A stretch of 22,083 nt of DNA from a virus, in the IMG/VR virus record IMGVR_UViG_3300021185_001695, positions 1 through 22,083 of that record, one strand, 5' to 3'. Below are positions 15,587-21,715 of this stretch, piece by piece (positions within the stretch are counted from its first letter, which is position 1; the number at the start of each line of letters is the position of its first letter). Under the pieces are notes generated by a model, which was given only the letters and a program-made list of their open reading frames with translations, searched no databases and was not told the origin of the DNA. Made by a program: the position numbers and the translations under genes.

Positions 15587-16123
15587 TTAGTATTTAGTTG
15601 ATTTTCGTTCTGTAGAGACCTCAGCTAGTCCCTGCTTTGTTTCTGTGTTTTTGCTGATTGATCTATTCATTCCTACTTCACATCTCTGATCAAAGTAGGT
15701 TTGAAATATTTTCATGATTTTGTCTATGCCTAATGATTCATAAAAGCTCCCATGTTGACCCTTTATGATCTGATTAAACAACAAGCTGAGATCTGAGAAC
15801 TTTAGAGAGCCATAATCTTGAATGATCATCAAAGCTGCATATTCAATTTGTTGCTCACTCATCGGTCTTTTTAGATCCAGGAGCTGATTCAAGTGAATGA
15901 GCCATCCTATCAGAATAGCCTCTATAGTGTTTGCTCCTGCTTCTCTTTGTACTGAGTAGAGAGTCCCTGTTGTTTTGTCATCAATAGCATCCTCAATTGT
16001 CTTGATAGACTTTGATAGATTTAAAATTAATCTATGAGGATTGTATTTTTTCAAAAGCTTTCCTTTGGAGGCTTGAGTAGTCAGTTTTTGTTGCATTGTT
16101 TTTTGTTTTATTAATGATTTCAT
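15587..16123 (-). CDS. Replication protein, possible helicase loader
   Basis: 178 residues, helical. The N-terminus is basic; then IEAILIGWLIHLNQLLDLKRPM, EQQIEYAALMIIQDYGSLKFSDLSLLFNQIIKG and SFYESLGIDKIMKIFQTYFDQRCEV. The 'Y.SLKFSDLSLLFN ... GxHGxFYESLGxxKIMxxFxxYxxxR' pattern recurs in Bacteroidota phage and mobile-element genes next to replication initiators. Helicase loading or primosome function is inferred from this context. The annotated frame overlaps the upstream gene by 92 bases, unusually long; ATG 16096 or an internal TTG near residue 24 would shorten it. Confidence 0.5.
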   Translation of the reverse strand: MKSLIKQKTMQQKLTTQASKGKLLKKYNPHRLILNLSKSIKTIEDAIDDKTTGTLYSVQREAGANTIEAILIGWLIHLNQLLDLKRPMSEQQIEYAALMIIQDYGSLKFSDLSLLFNQIIKGQHGSFYESLGIDKIMKIFQTYFDQRCEVGMNRSISKNTETKQGLAEVSTERKSTKY

Positions 16124-16727
16124 CTTCCCAGCTTCTGTTGTTTAAAAAAGTCTGAGGATTTTTTCTGTAGGTTTTGTCTGGAGTTGCTTCCAGATAGGCA
16201 GGCAAATAGTCAATGATCTGCTCTTTTGTTTTCTGTGTGATTGAGTTCCACTTCTTTTCAATCTTTTCTCTTGATCCTATCTTTTTGTCATAGAGATTCC
16301 AGAAATCTGAAAATGCTGGATATATTTCAACTATAATTTCATTTTCATTTTCATTTTCATTTTCATTTTCTAAAGGCATTGCCATGGCATTGCCATCGGA
16401 TAGAGTCTGTTTAGTTGATGATTTGTTTTTATTCCAGCGTTTAAGGGCGTTCTCACGCTGTTTCACAGAATGTGCAGCTCTCTTCTCTCTCTCCTGCTCC
16501 ACTCTTTCATTGTAGTAAAGACCATTTTCATCTATGCGAAACTTTGCCAGGACATCTGCAGTGGGTATGCCATGGCATTGCAATTGCATGACCTTCTTTG
16601 TGAGATGCCCTTTCTGGTGCTGCAAACAAAGCAGAGTGATAAACTGTCCTCTCTCCTCCATTGTAAGATCAGAGACTCCTGTGAGGAAGTCTGAGCTATA
16701 GAATAGGAATGCTGGATCTTTACTCAT
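16032..16727 (-). CDS. DUF1376-like phage replication protein
   Basis: 231 residues. Residues 1-70 (PAFLFYSSDFLTG ... LTMEERGQFITLLCLQHQKGHL) match DUF1376/YdaU-type N-terminal domains, a winged-helix-like module in phage replication organisers. Then a basic linker (QRENALKRWNKNK), an ENENENENENE low-complexity tract encoded by a 6-bp tandem repeat, and a C-terminal FWNLYDKKIGSREKIEKKWNSI ... NPQTFLNNRSWEDEI segment of the sort seen in DnaD/replisome proteins. Probably binds the phage origin or loads the helicase with the next gene product. ATGAGTAA overlap with the DnaA-like gene. Confidence 0.75.
   Translation of the reverse strand: MSKDPAFLFYSSDFLTGVSDLTMEERGQFITLLCLQHQKGHLTKKVMQLQCHGIPTADVLAKFRIDENGLYYNERVEQEREKRAAHSVKQRENALKRWNKNKSSTKQTLSDGNAMAMPLENENENENENEIIVEIYPAFSDFWNLYDKKIGSREKIEKKWNSITQKTKEQIIDYLPAYLEATPDKTYRKNPQTFLNNRSWEDEIINKTKNNATKTDYSSLQRKAFEKIQSS
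16341..16370 (-). repeat. Hexanucleotide tandem repeat inside the DUF1376-like gene
   Basis: Five perfect copies of ATTTTC on the plus strand (GAAAAT on the coding strand) encode Glu-Asn repeats; a degenerate copy precedes them. The unit is a multiple of three, so copy-number changes would lengthen or shorten the linker between domains without breaking the frame. Confidence 0.95.
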
Positions 16728-17238
16728 CTGTCAAAATCATGTTTTGTGTCTGTTGATCAATTATTTTAATGATCTCATTTTTTGTGATGGACACAGTTTG
16801 CTTTCCTTCCAGGATGTCAACAGCAACTGCATAAACTCTGGCTCTGTCTTTTTCTGAGATTCTATCTATAAGATCATTTAAAGCTTTTTTGATCACTTGA
16901 GTCTCTTCTCTTGAATCAATCACATGAAATCTGCCTATGAAAAAATCTGCTTTTTCTCTAAAGTCTCTGTCTGTTGCATAGAGATTGTCATATTTTTTGC
17001 AAGCGTGAAGGACAGAGGCATGATCTCTGTTGATGTATTTCCCAATAAATGACAGAGAAAGTCTCAAATGCCAATGAGCAAACTTGCAGAATATCTTTTG
17101 CAGATCTTGTTGATGTCTTTTTCTTGATTTGATTCTGATGTCAACTCCTGTCTCATCTAGGATTGTGTTGACGTAATCACTTAAAAGATAAGTTCCTGTC
17201 TCTTTTTTTATTGGGTGTTTAGGATTATATTGTGTCAT
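16720..17238 (-). CDS. Stand-alone DnaA domain IV-like DNA-binding protein
   Basis: 172 residues. Residues about 36-90 carry SRKRHQQDLQKIFCKFAHWHLRLSLSFIGKYINRDHASVLHACKKYD, closely like the DnaA C-terminal domain: an Arg-rich helix, an 'S...IG.YInRDHASVLHA' signature (DnaA RDHATVLHA) and KKY. No AAA+ ATPase part is present; the protein is 172 residues against about 450 for full DnaA. It could recognise DnaA-box-like sites at the phage origin or compete with host DnaA. The C-terminal 80 residues are helical and unassigned. Start ATG at 17238, following a 60-base gap holding a 36-base hairpin. Confidence 0.8.
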   Translation of the reverse strand: MTQYNPKHPIKKETGTYLLSDYVNTILDETGVDIRIKSRKRHQQDLQKIFCKFAHWHLRLSLSFIGKYINRDHASVLHACKKYDNLYATDRDFREKADFFIGRFHVIDSREETQVIKKALNDLIDRISEKDRARVYAVAVDILEGKQTVSITKNEIIKIIDQQTQNMILTDE

Positions 17239-17262
17239 AATTTACTTTTTTTGTAAAGCTCT

Positions 17263-17298
17263 GGGAGGATTAGATATTGTCCAGATAGCGTTCCTCCC
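17263..17298 (-). other. Hairpin between two early genes
   Basis: The 60-base gap between the 161-residue gene and the DnaA-like gene contains a perfect 7-bp inverted repeat GGGAGGA (17263-17269) with TCCTCCC (17292-17298), loop 22 bases, starting directly after the stop codon. No T-run follows, so it is not an intrinsic terminator. It might modulate translation or stability of the DnaA-like message, or be a protein-binding operator. Confidence 0.45.
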
Positions 17299-17784
17299 TT
17301 ATGCCTTAGTTAATACTATTGAAGATTTGTTGTGTTTCCATTTAGGCAGAGGAAGCTCCTCACCATTGTCATCCACAAATTTGTGACCTTCTAGTGTCAC
17401 AGTTGCTCCAGATTCAACTCCCTGGAGTCCTTTTTTATACTTGTCTTTTAGATTGTTCAAATGTTTTTGCATAGTCACAATCTCTGGACAGTTTGAATAG
17501 TCAACTGTTTTTGATCCTTCTCTCCTGGAGATCTTATAGTCTCCCCAGATGTAGTGATCAGTACCTACAAGATCATCTAGTGCCATCTCCTCTAGATCAG
17601 AGAGTGTTTGTGCAAAAAGCTTTTGCAGTTGTTTGATTTGTAGTACAGCAAAAGGAGCAGGAAGGTTGCCCTGGGTCACTTGTCTGACTACATCATCTAG
17701 GAACATCTTTGCTGTTCTCTTTCTTGTTATCAGCTCTTTTTCTTTGCTGTTAACCTCTGATGCGAGTTCTATTTTTTCTGACAT
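17299..17784 (-). CDS. Early phage protein of unknown function, 161 residues
   Basis: N-terminus MSEKIELASEVNSKEKEL, helical and charged, then FLDDVVRQVTQGNLPAPFAVLQIKQLQKLFAQTLSDLEEMALDDL, a beta-like GTDHYIWGDYKISRREGSKTVDYSNCPEI and a basic helix (QKHLNNLKDKYKKGLQGV). The middle pattern (gxKxxYSNxPEI) is recurrent in Bacteroidota phages beside replication genes, but I know no function. Two small genes directly precede it; its ATG lies inside the last 16 bases of the 56-residue gene. Confidence 0.65.
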   Translation of the reverse strand: MSEKIELASEVNSKEKELITRKRTAKMFLDDVVRQVTQGNLPAPFAVLQIKQLQKLFAQTLSDLEEMALDDLVGTDHYIWGDYKISRREGSKTVDYSNCPEIVTMQKHLNNLKDKYKKGLQGVESGATVTLEGHKFVDDNGEELPLPKWKHNKSSIVLTKA

Positions 17785-17939
17785 CTGTTTTGTTTTTTTG
17801 ATTCATAAAGGGCAAGAAGTGCAGCGTTCTCTTTCTTGTCTTTTTCTATTTGATCAATTATGATCCAATAGAGTGCATTCCATTTGTCTCTGAGATGTTC
17901 AACAATCTCATCATTTTCTCTTTTAATTTTTTTAGTCAT
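17769..17939 (-). CDS. Small helical early protein, 56 residues
   Basis: MTKKIKRENDEIVEHLRDKW then LYWIIIDQIEKDKKENAALL and a short basic end. It is highly charged and almost wholly helical, with one amphipathic core. It overlaps the following gene's start by 16 bases and lies 6 bases after the zinc-ribbon gene, so it looks translationally coupled. No known family. Confidence 0.6.
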   Translation of the reverse strand: MTKKIKRENDEIVEHLRDKWNALYWIIIDQIEKDKKENAALLALYESKKQNRCQKK

Positions 17940-17945
17940 TGTGTT

Positions 17946-18080
17946 TTAGTTTTGGTGATTAAATTCTGCTTCTTTGAGACAGTATCTGCAGAGAGGTGTG
18001 TTTTGGTGCAGCTCGTATGCTCTACCACCACAGCTCCTGCAAATCTCATCTCTGTTAATGTAGTATCTCTGATCTATCAT
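17946..18080 (-). CDS. Small zinc-ribbon protein, 44 residues
   Basis: Contains ICRSCGG near residues 13-19 and LCRYCLK near residues 32-38, two CxxC knuckles 15 residues apart, the spacing of a single zinc ribbon or treble clef. The start ATG overlaps the preceding stop by ATGA (18077-18080). Small zinc-ribbon proteins are common in phage early operons and may bind DNA or other proteins; the exact role is unknown. Confidence 0.7.
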   Translation of the reverse strand: MIDQRYYINRDEICRSCGGRAYELHQNTPLCRYCLKEAEFNHQN

Positions 18081-18475
18081 GACTGCTCCTCATCTTCATG
18101 CCACATATCATCCTTTGAAAAGACTCCCTCATTTGCAAAGCCTGTCAGATTTAGAATTGCTCTTCCTCTTCCTCTTTTCTCAGCCATACAGGCTAGATAA
18201 GACACTCTGCAGTTTTGTTTGCTGGCTTCTCCTATGGTCTGATAGATAGGATTCTCTCCCCACTTTGCTTTGACTTTTAGAGCAACATGCTCTCCAGGAA
18301 CACACAAAGCTTCTATAGGTTCAAAATCAACCTCCATCTTTTCAATTGCCTGGATCTTGTCAATGCCACTCTTTAGCATAAAAGGAACTTTTTTGTCTCC
18401 ATAACTTTGTATGTGAAAGTCTGATCCTACAAGTCCATAAATCTCACTGAGTTCTCTTAGTCTTTCTGATTTCAT
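18077..18475 (-). CDS. Candidate DNA-annealing/recombination-associated early protein
   Basis: 132 residues from ATG 18475, which forms an ATGA overlap with the upstream gene (an in-frame ATG at 18502 is less likely). A 'KKVPFMLKSGIDKIQ' segment, a beta-rich middle and the strongly patterned IGEASKQNCRVSYLACMAEKRGRGRAILNLTGFANEG near residues 87-123 resemble a phage family with 'GEAsxxNc ... MAExRAxxRAL' motifs found with recombination and SSB genes. The Rad52/Erf-like motif of Ala/Arg helices is suggestive, not conclusive. The C-terminus is acidic (DDMWHEDEEQS). Confidence 0.5.
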   Translation of the reverse strand: MKSERLRELSEIYGLVGSDFHIQSYGDKKVPFMLKSGIDKIQAIEKMEVDFEPIEALCVPGEHVALKVKAKWGENPIYQTIGEASKQNCRVSYLACMAEKRGRGRAILNLTGFANEGVFSKDDMWHEDEEQS

Positions 18476-18741
18476 AGTGCAAATTGTTTTTGCTCTTCCC
18501 ATAGTGACTCAATGTGAGCTTTAAGTTCTGAGACTGTTGATTTGATGTTTCTAGCTACTGTGCTGAAAGTTTCTGTGTTGAATCCTCTCTCTGTGTTTGG
18601 AGGAATGACAAGCTTGCCCTTTTCATCAAAGTTGAAAAAAGGACTGACTGTCCAGGATTGACTGTTTGCTTTTACTGTTGTAAAAATTGTCACTGACTGA
18701 TCATCTGTGTCAAATGACAAACTGAATTTTGAGTGTAACAT
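18472..18741 (-). CDS. Early phage protein of unknown function, 89 residues
   Basis: Beta-rich N-terminal half (SKFSLSFDTDDQSVTIFTTV, then a Phe/Pro segment SWTVSPFFNFDEKGKLVIPP) and a helical C-terminal half (FSTVARNIKSTVSELKAHIESLWEE). No family recognised. It starts 3 bases after the excisionase-like gene and its stop overlaps the annealing-protein candidate by ATGA, so it belongs to the coupled early operon. Confidence 0.6.
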   Translation of the reverse strand: MLHSKFSLSFDTDDQSVTIFTTVKANSQSWTVSPFFNFDEKGKLVIPPNTERGFNTETFSTVARNIKSTVSELKAHIESLWEEQKQFAL

Positions 18742-18743
18742 AT

Positions 18744-19025
18744 TTATTTGTTTAAGTATTCATCAGCAGCCTGTTGAGTGACAAGCCTTCTTTTTCCTCT
18801 GTGTACTACCTTGAGCCTTCCTCTTTCAATATCATTCTCAATTGTCTTTCTAGAGAGTCCTGCAATTTCTGTGACCTCTTTTATGTTGAGAAAGTTTGTA
18901 GGCTTTACCTCTGGACCATGTGCAATGATCTGATTGAGTCTGGTGATCTCAGTAATACATCCATCAAGCTTTGCCTCTAATGCTTCAAGCTGTATCTGGT
19001 TTTCTATTTCCTGTTGCTTATTCAT
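18744..19025 (-). CDS. Excisionase/MerR-type HTH DNA-binding protein
   Basis: 93 residues. An N-terminal coiled coil (QQEIENQIQLEALEAKL ... ITRLNQII) is followed by FLNIKEVTEIAGLSRKTIENDIERGRLKVVHRGKRRLV, a winged HTH of the HTH_17/excisionase type: helix EVTEIAGL, recognition helix SRKTIENDIERG and a basic wing. A final helix follows (TQQAADEYLNK). Such proteins act as recombination directionality factors or as early regulators. It lies second in the early operon, near the integrase and att site, fitting an Xis role; a pure transcription regulator is the alternative. Confidence 0.75.
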   Translation of the reverse strand: MNKQQEIENQIQLEALEAKLDGCITEITRLNQIIAHGPEVKPTNFLNIKEVTEIAGLSRKTIENDIERGRLKVVHRGKRRLVTQQAADEYLNK

Positions 19026-19028
19026 ATT

Positions 19029-19334
19029 CTATTTGATTATTTCTGCTAATTGATTTTTTATGACAGAGTGTTGAGCTGGTGTGTATTTCAAGTCAACTCC
19101 ATTTTCATCTAAAAGAGAAATACACAGAAAAAGAAGTTCTGTTGTACAATGGATCTGATTGTGCTGTTCCATGCTACCAGAGAGAACAAGAGTCATCCCA
19201 TTGTTTAGCAAGATTTTTTGCCATTTATACTCAATTCTTACTGTGTCTTTGTCAATGAGAGTTTCTGTGTTTATCCTCATTTTGTTAATTTCTTTTAAAG
19301 CTTTTAACGCTTCCTGGTGTTGTTTTTTTGTCAT
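19029..19334 (-). CDS. First gene of the leftward early operon, unknown function
   Basis: 101 residues, helical N-terminus (MTKKQHQEALKALKEINKM), then a beta-rich middle with WQKILLNNGMTLVLSGSME and a helical end (AQHSVIKNQLAEII). No recognised family. As the promoter-proximal early gene, opposite the repressor, it may be an anti-repressor or early regulator, but this is only position-based. Confidence 0.5.
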   Translation of the reverse strand: MTKKQHQEALKALKEINKMRINTETLIDKDTVRIEYKWQKILLNNGMTLVLSGSMEQHNQIHCTTELLFLCISLLDENGVDLKYTPAQHSVIKNQLAEIIK

Positions 19335-19489
19335 TTTTAACTACTTTTAAGACAAAGGCTGCATCAAGTTAAACAAAATTAAGTGCATTCTTTGTTGTTA
19401 TTGAGTACAATTTTAGTTTAAATAATTGGATAAAACTAATTTTTTACTCAAAAAAGACAAATATTATCAATTTTTGACAAACAAAACAC
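19335..19489. promoter_or_regulatory. Divergent control region between early operon and repressor
   Basis: 155 bases, A/T-rich, no ORF. Toward the early operon the minus strand carries TAATTTTG (19381-19374), a perfect match to the Bacteroidota -7 element TAnnTTTG, although no clear -33 TTTG lies at the usual distance. Toward the repressor, TTTG at 19391-19394 is followed after 19 bases by TAGTTTAA (19414-19421), a weaker pair with good spacing. The two candidate promoters overlap, so repressor binding between them could switch both. A GACAAA motif occurs twice (19456-19461 and near 19475) and could be an operator half-site. Confidence 0.45.
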
Positions 19490-20365
19490 ATGGAGAAAAA
19501 ATCACCTCAAGCAGAAAGATTGCAGAGATTTGTTGATCTTACAGGCTATTCAATCAATGAATTTGCGAAACAGTGTGGAATCCCTAGCACTAGAACTTTG
19601 ACAAGGATTCTCACAGATGGAGGCAGACCCAGCTCAAAGATTTTAGACAAAATAATCACCAGGTTTCCACAGCTCAATCATGATTGGGTTGTTCTAGGTT
19701 ATGGAGAAATGATTGTCAAGGGATTTGACAACAAGCCTGTTTCAGCAGACAGCCTTCAGAAATCAACCCAGGCTAGTTTTGGAACAATACAGCAGAGCAT
19801 GTCTGATCATGACTTTTCACTCAATGAGCTTGCAAAGGCAGTTGAAAAGGCAATCACTAGAGTTGACACTATGTCTCAGTTTCTAATCCAGGCAGCAGAG
19901 TCATCAGTAGAAAAACAGGCACTGATTGAAAAGCTTTTTTTTGAAAAAGTTGACAATAAGATTCTAGAGGTTGATAAACATGTTGCCCAGCTTTTTCATG
20001 TATTAAGAGAGAGAGATCAAGAGGCTAGAGAATCGGAGGACAAAAGAATTGATAGACTTGACCAACAAAGAAGAGAGCAAAGGCAAAAAGACATGAAAAT
20101 TTTGTTTGATCAATTTGACAGACTTTCAACAAAAACAAAAGAACATCTGGACCTAAATGCAGAAAGACAAAAAACACTCATCCAGGAAAAGATAGATGAA
20201 GGGATCAGAAGAGGCATTGATCAGATGAACATAGAAATGAAGAAAAATGCAGTTGAACAAACAGACTTTGCTATTAAGTCATTGATGGAAAAGTTTAGAT
20301 TGTCTAATTTGTTGCCAGGATTAGGATCACCAAAAAAAACATCTAATCCCAAGCTGAAAGAATAG
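19490..20365 (+). CDS. Phage repressor-like protein: HTH plus long coiled coil
   Basis: 291 residues, the only plus-strand gene in the window. Residues about 17-60 (TGYSINEFAKQCGIPSTRTLTRILTDGGRPSSKILDKIITRFP) form an XRE-type helix-turn-helix, followed by LNHDWVVLGYGEMIV, the usual continuation in flavobacterial phage CI-like proteins. The remainder (about 100-265) is a charged coiled coil (QALIEKLFFEKVDNKILEVDKH..., RIDRLDQQRREQRQKDMK...). No LexA/S24 peptidase domain is present, so self-cleavage is not expected. Likely lysogeny repressor of the divergent early operon. Its stop overlaps the integrase gene end by 23 bases, in convergent orientation. Confidence 0.75.
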   Translation: MEKKSPQAERLQRFVDLTGYSINEFAKQCGIPSTRTLTRILTDGGRPSSKILDKIITRFPQLNHDWVVLGYGEMIVKGFDNKPVSADSLQKSTQASFGTIQQSMSDHDFSLNELAKAVEKAITRVDTMSQFLIQAAESSVEKQALIEKLFFEKVDNKILEVDKHVAQLFHVLRERDQEARESEDKRIDRLDQQRREQRQKDMKILFDQFDRLSTKTKEHLDLNAERQKTLIQEKIDEGIRRGIDQMNIEMKKNAVEQTDFAIKSLMEKFRLSNLLPGLGSPKKTSNPKLKE

Positions 20366-21530
20366 CCTCAGACAGCCTGGCTTTGTCAACTCTGATGTAG
20401 TTTTCAAGCGTTTTAAGAGACTTAATTCCTGTGACCTTCATGATCAATGAGTGACTCACTCCTTTTTGCTCTGAGAGTGTAATGAATGTCCTCCTGGCTG
20501 TGTGACTTGCAATCAGTTTGAACCTAGGGATCTCTTCTGTGTCTTTCCTGTTTCCATAAAATCTGTCCCTGGTGACTACTTCTGTGAATCCTGCAAGCTC
20601 ACATATCTGATGAATGTGATCATTGAACTTTTGTCCAGAGATTGTCTTGAGTTTCCAATCATATTTATCTAGCAAAGCTCTCAGTTTCCTAGTCAATGGA
20701 ATGTAGGAAAACTGTCCTGTCTTTTTTGCTCTGATTTCAATGTTGTTGCCCACAATGAACTTCCTGTCAAAACGCTTGTAATCTGAAAACCTTTGTCCAG
20801 AGTAGCAACCTATCAGAAAAAGATCTCTGTAGTAATCTTTGACAGGATCTAGATCTAGGGTCTCCAGGATCTCTAGATCAGAAAGAGAAAGTGAGATGTG
20901 TGATGTTTCCCTTTTTTTAATTTTAACATCTTTAAAAGCTGAGTTGACAGCATATCCATTTTTGACGCACCAATTTAAAAAAGACTTTAAAAAACCAAGC
21001 TTTCTTCTCAGTGTATTGTCAGAGATGTTTTTCTCCTTCCTAAAGTATGCAATCAGATCATTGAAAAAAGCACTGTCAAAATCAGACAAATAGAAAACTT
21101 TCTTTTTCTTTTTCTGGATCTGCAAGATGGCTGTGTGTAACCTGGTATATTTTTGCCAGGAATCCTTTTTCACAGATTCGCTGTCTTTCTTTTGCTGGAT
21201 GTAGATCTGGAAGTAGTCAGAATAGTTGAGCCTTTTAGTGACTTGAGCAAGCTGAAAATGCTCATCAAGTTTTTTTCTTACAACGTCTCTAGTTAAACTC
21301 TCTTTATAATACCTTTTTAGATCATCAAAGACTTTCTGGTATTCATTCAGCTCATGTGTGATTTTTCTGTTTGCTTCTCCTATCTCACCTCTCCTGGCTT
21401 TTGGTCTTTGTGTTTTTAGATCCCACTCTGATCTGTCAATTTTTATCTTTGTTGAATACCTACACTTTTTTCCATAGAGATAAAAAATAAAAAAAATGTA
21501 GTTTTGAGGTCCATGTAGTAAAAAACTCAT
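20343..21530 (-). CDS. int: Tyrosine site-specific integrase
   Basis: 395 residues from ATG 21530; a TTG 27 bases upstream lies in a 12-bp repeat and is a poor start. N-terminal arm-binding-like part (KIDRSEWDLKTQRPKARRG), a SAM-like core-binding domain (NYSDYFQIYI ... LRRKLGFLKSFLNWCVKNGYAVNSAF) and catalytic domain. In TTG-based numbering the catalytic residues are Arg256 (SGQRFSD), Lys279, His352 and Arg355 (SHTARRTFI) and Tyr387 (ENYIR). The usual second His (GHKS) is replaced by TGIKS. Mediates integration at the tRNA-derived att core directly upstream. It may be autoregulated, as two arm-type repeats cover its immediate 5' side. Confidence 0.93.
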   Translation of the reverse strand: MSFLLHGPQNYIFFIFYLYGKKCRYSTKIKIDRSEWDLKTQRPKARRGEIGEANRKITHELNEYQKVFDDLKRYYKESLTRDVVRKKLDEHFQLAQVTKRLNYSDYFQIYIQQKKDSESVKKDSWQKYTRLHTAILQIQKKKKKVFYLSDFDSAFFNDLIAYFRKEKNISDNTLRRKLGFLKSFLNWCVKNGYAVNSAFKDVKIKKRETSHISLSLSDLEILETLDLDPVKDYYRDLFLIGCYSGQRFSDYKRFDRKFIVGNNIEIRAKKTGQFSYIPLTRKLRALLDKYDWKLKTISGQKFNDHIHQICELAGFTEVVTRDRFYGNRKDTEEIPRFKLIASHTARRTFITLSEQKGVSHSLIMKVTGIKSLKTLENYIRVDKARLSEAILSAWD

Positions 21531-21554
21531 TTGGTGTCCGTTTTGGTGTCCGTT
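21531..21554 (+). repeat. Tandem pair of 12-bp repeats, left arm of att
   Basis: Two exact adjacent copies of TTGGTGTCCGTT. A second, similar pair occurs on the other side of the att core in the same orientation. They are likely arm-type sites for the integrase N-terminal domain and directly precede the integrase start codon. Confidence 0.75.
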
Positions 21555-21568
21555 CAAAACTACAAAAT

Positions 21569-21642
21569 CCTGGTAAATAGTGTCAAATAATACCAGGAAA
21601 AAACAAAAATGCTATGTTTTACTAGGTTTTAGCACTATTTAC
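21569..21642. repeat. Inverted repeats beside the att core
   Basis: CCTGGTA (21569-21575) pairs with TACCAGG (21591-21597), and GTAAATAGTG (21573-21582) recurs inverted as CACTATTTAC (21633-21642), ten of ten bases. The left copies overlap. They are candidate sites for excisionase or another bending protein. Confidence 0.5.
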
Positions 21643-21648
21643 TAAGTA

Positions 21649-21671
21649 GGTTCGAGTCCCTCTTTCTCCGC
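21649..21671 (+). other. Attachment-site core derived from a tRNA-Ser 3' end
   Basis: GGTTCGAGTCCCTCTTTCTCCGC-type segment (T-loop plus 3' acceptor strand of a tRNA whose acceptor 3' strand is TTTCTCC followed by discriminator G; tRNA-Ser of Bacteroidota ends this way). The 5' side of the T stem (GTAGG) pairs poorly with CCCTC, so only the 3' tRNA portion is present and no functional tRNA gene is formed. It lies between the two pairs of arm repeats. Identity of the tRNA is inferred. Confidence 0.75.
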
Positions 21672-21683
21672 TTAATACCTTGT

Positions 21684-21715
21684 AAACCCCTGCAAATAGT
21701 AGGGGTTTCTTTTTT
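21684..21715 (+). terminator. Rho-independent terminator after the tRNA-like core
   Basis: Stem AAACCCCT (21684-21691) with AGGGGTTT (21701-21708), 9-base loop, then CTTTTTTT on the plus strand. It has the orientation of the tRNA fragment, as expected for a tRNA terminator carried along with the att sequence, or restored to the host tRNA after integration. Confidence 0.8.

Noticed and set aside
18476-18502. Upstream ATG of the annealing-protein candidate
   Set aside because: ATG 18475 forms the ATGA overlap typical of this operon, and the extra nine residues look like out-of-frame sequence.
21531-21557. Longer integrase start at TTG 21557
   Set aside because: It would translate the two 12-bp repeats (NGHQNGHQ); ATG 21530 is a normal start and leaves the repeats as a binding site.
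21600-21680. A complete tRNA gene at the att core
   Set aside because: Only the T loop and 3' acceptor strand are present; the T-stem 5' side mispairs and no anticodon or D arm is found upstream.
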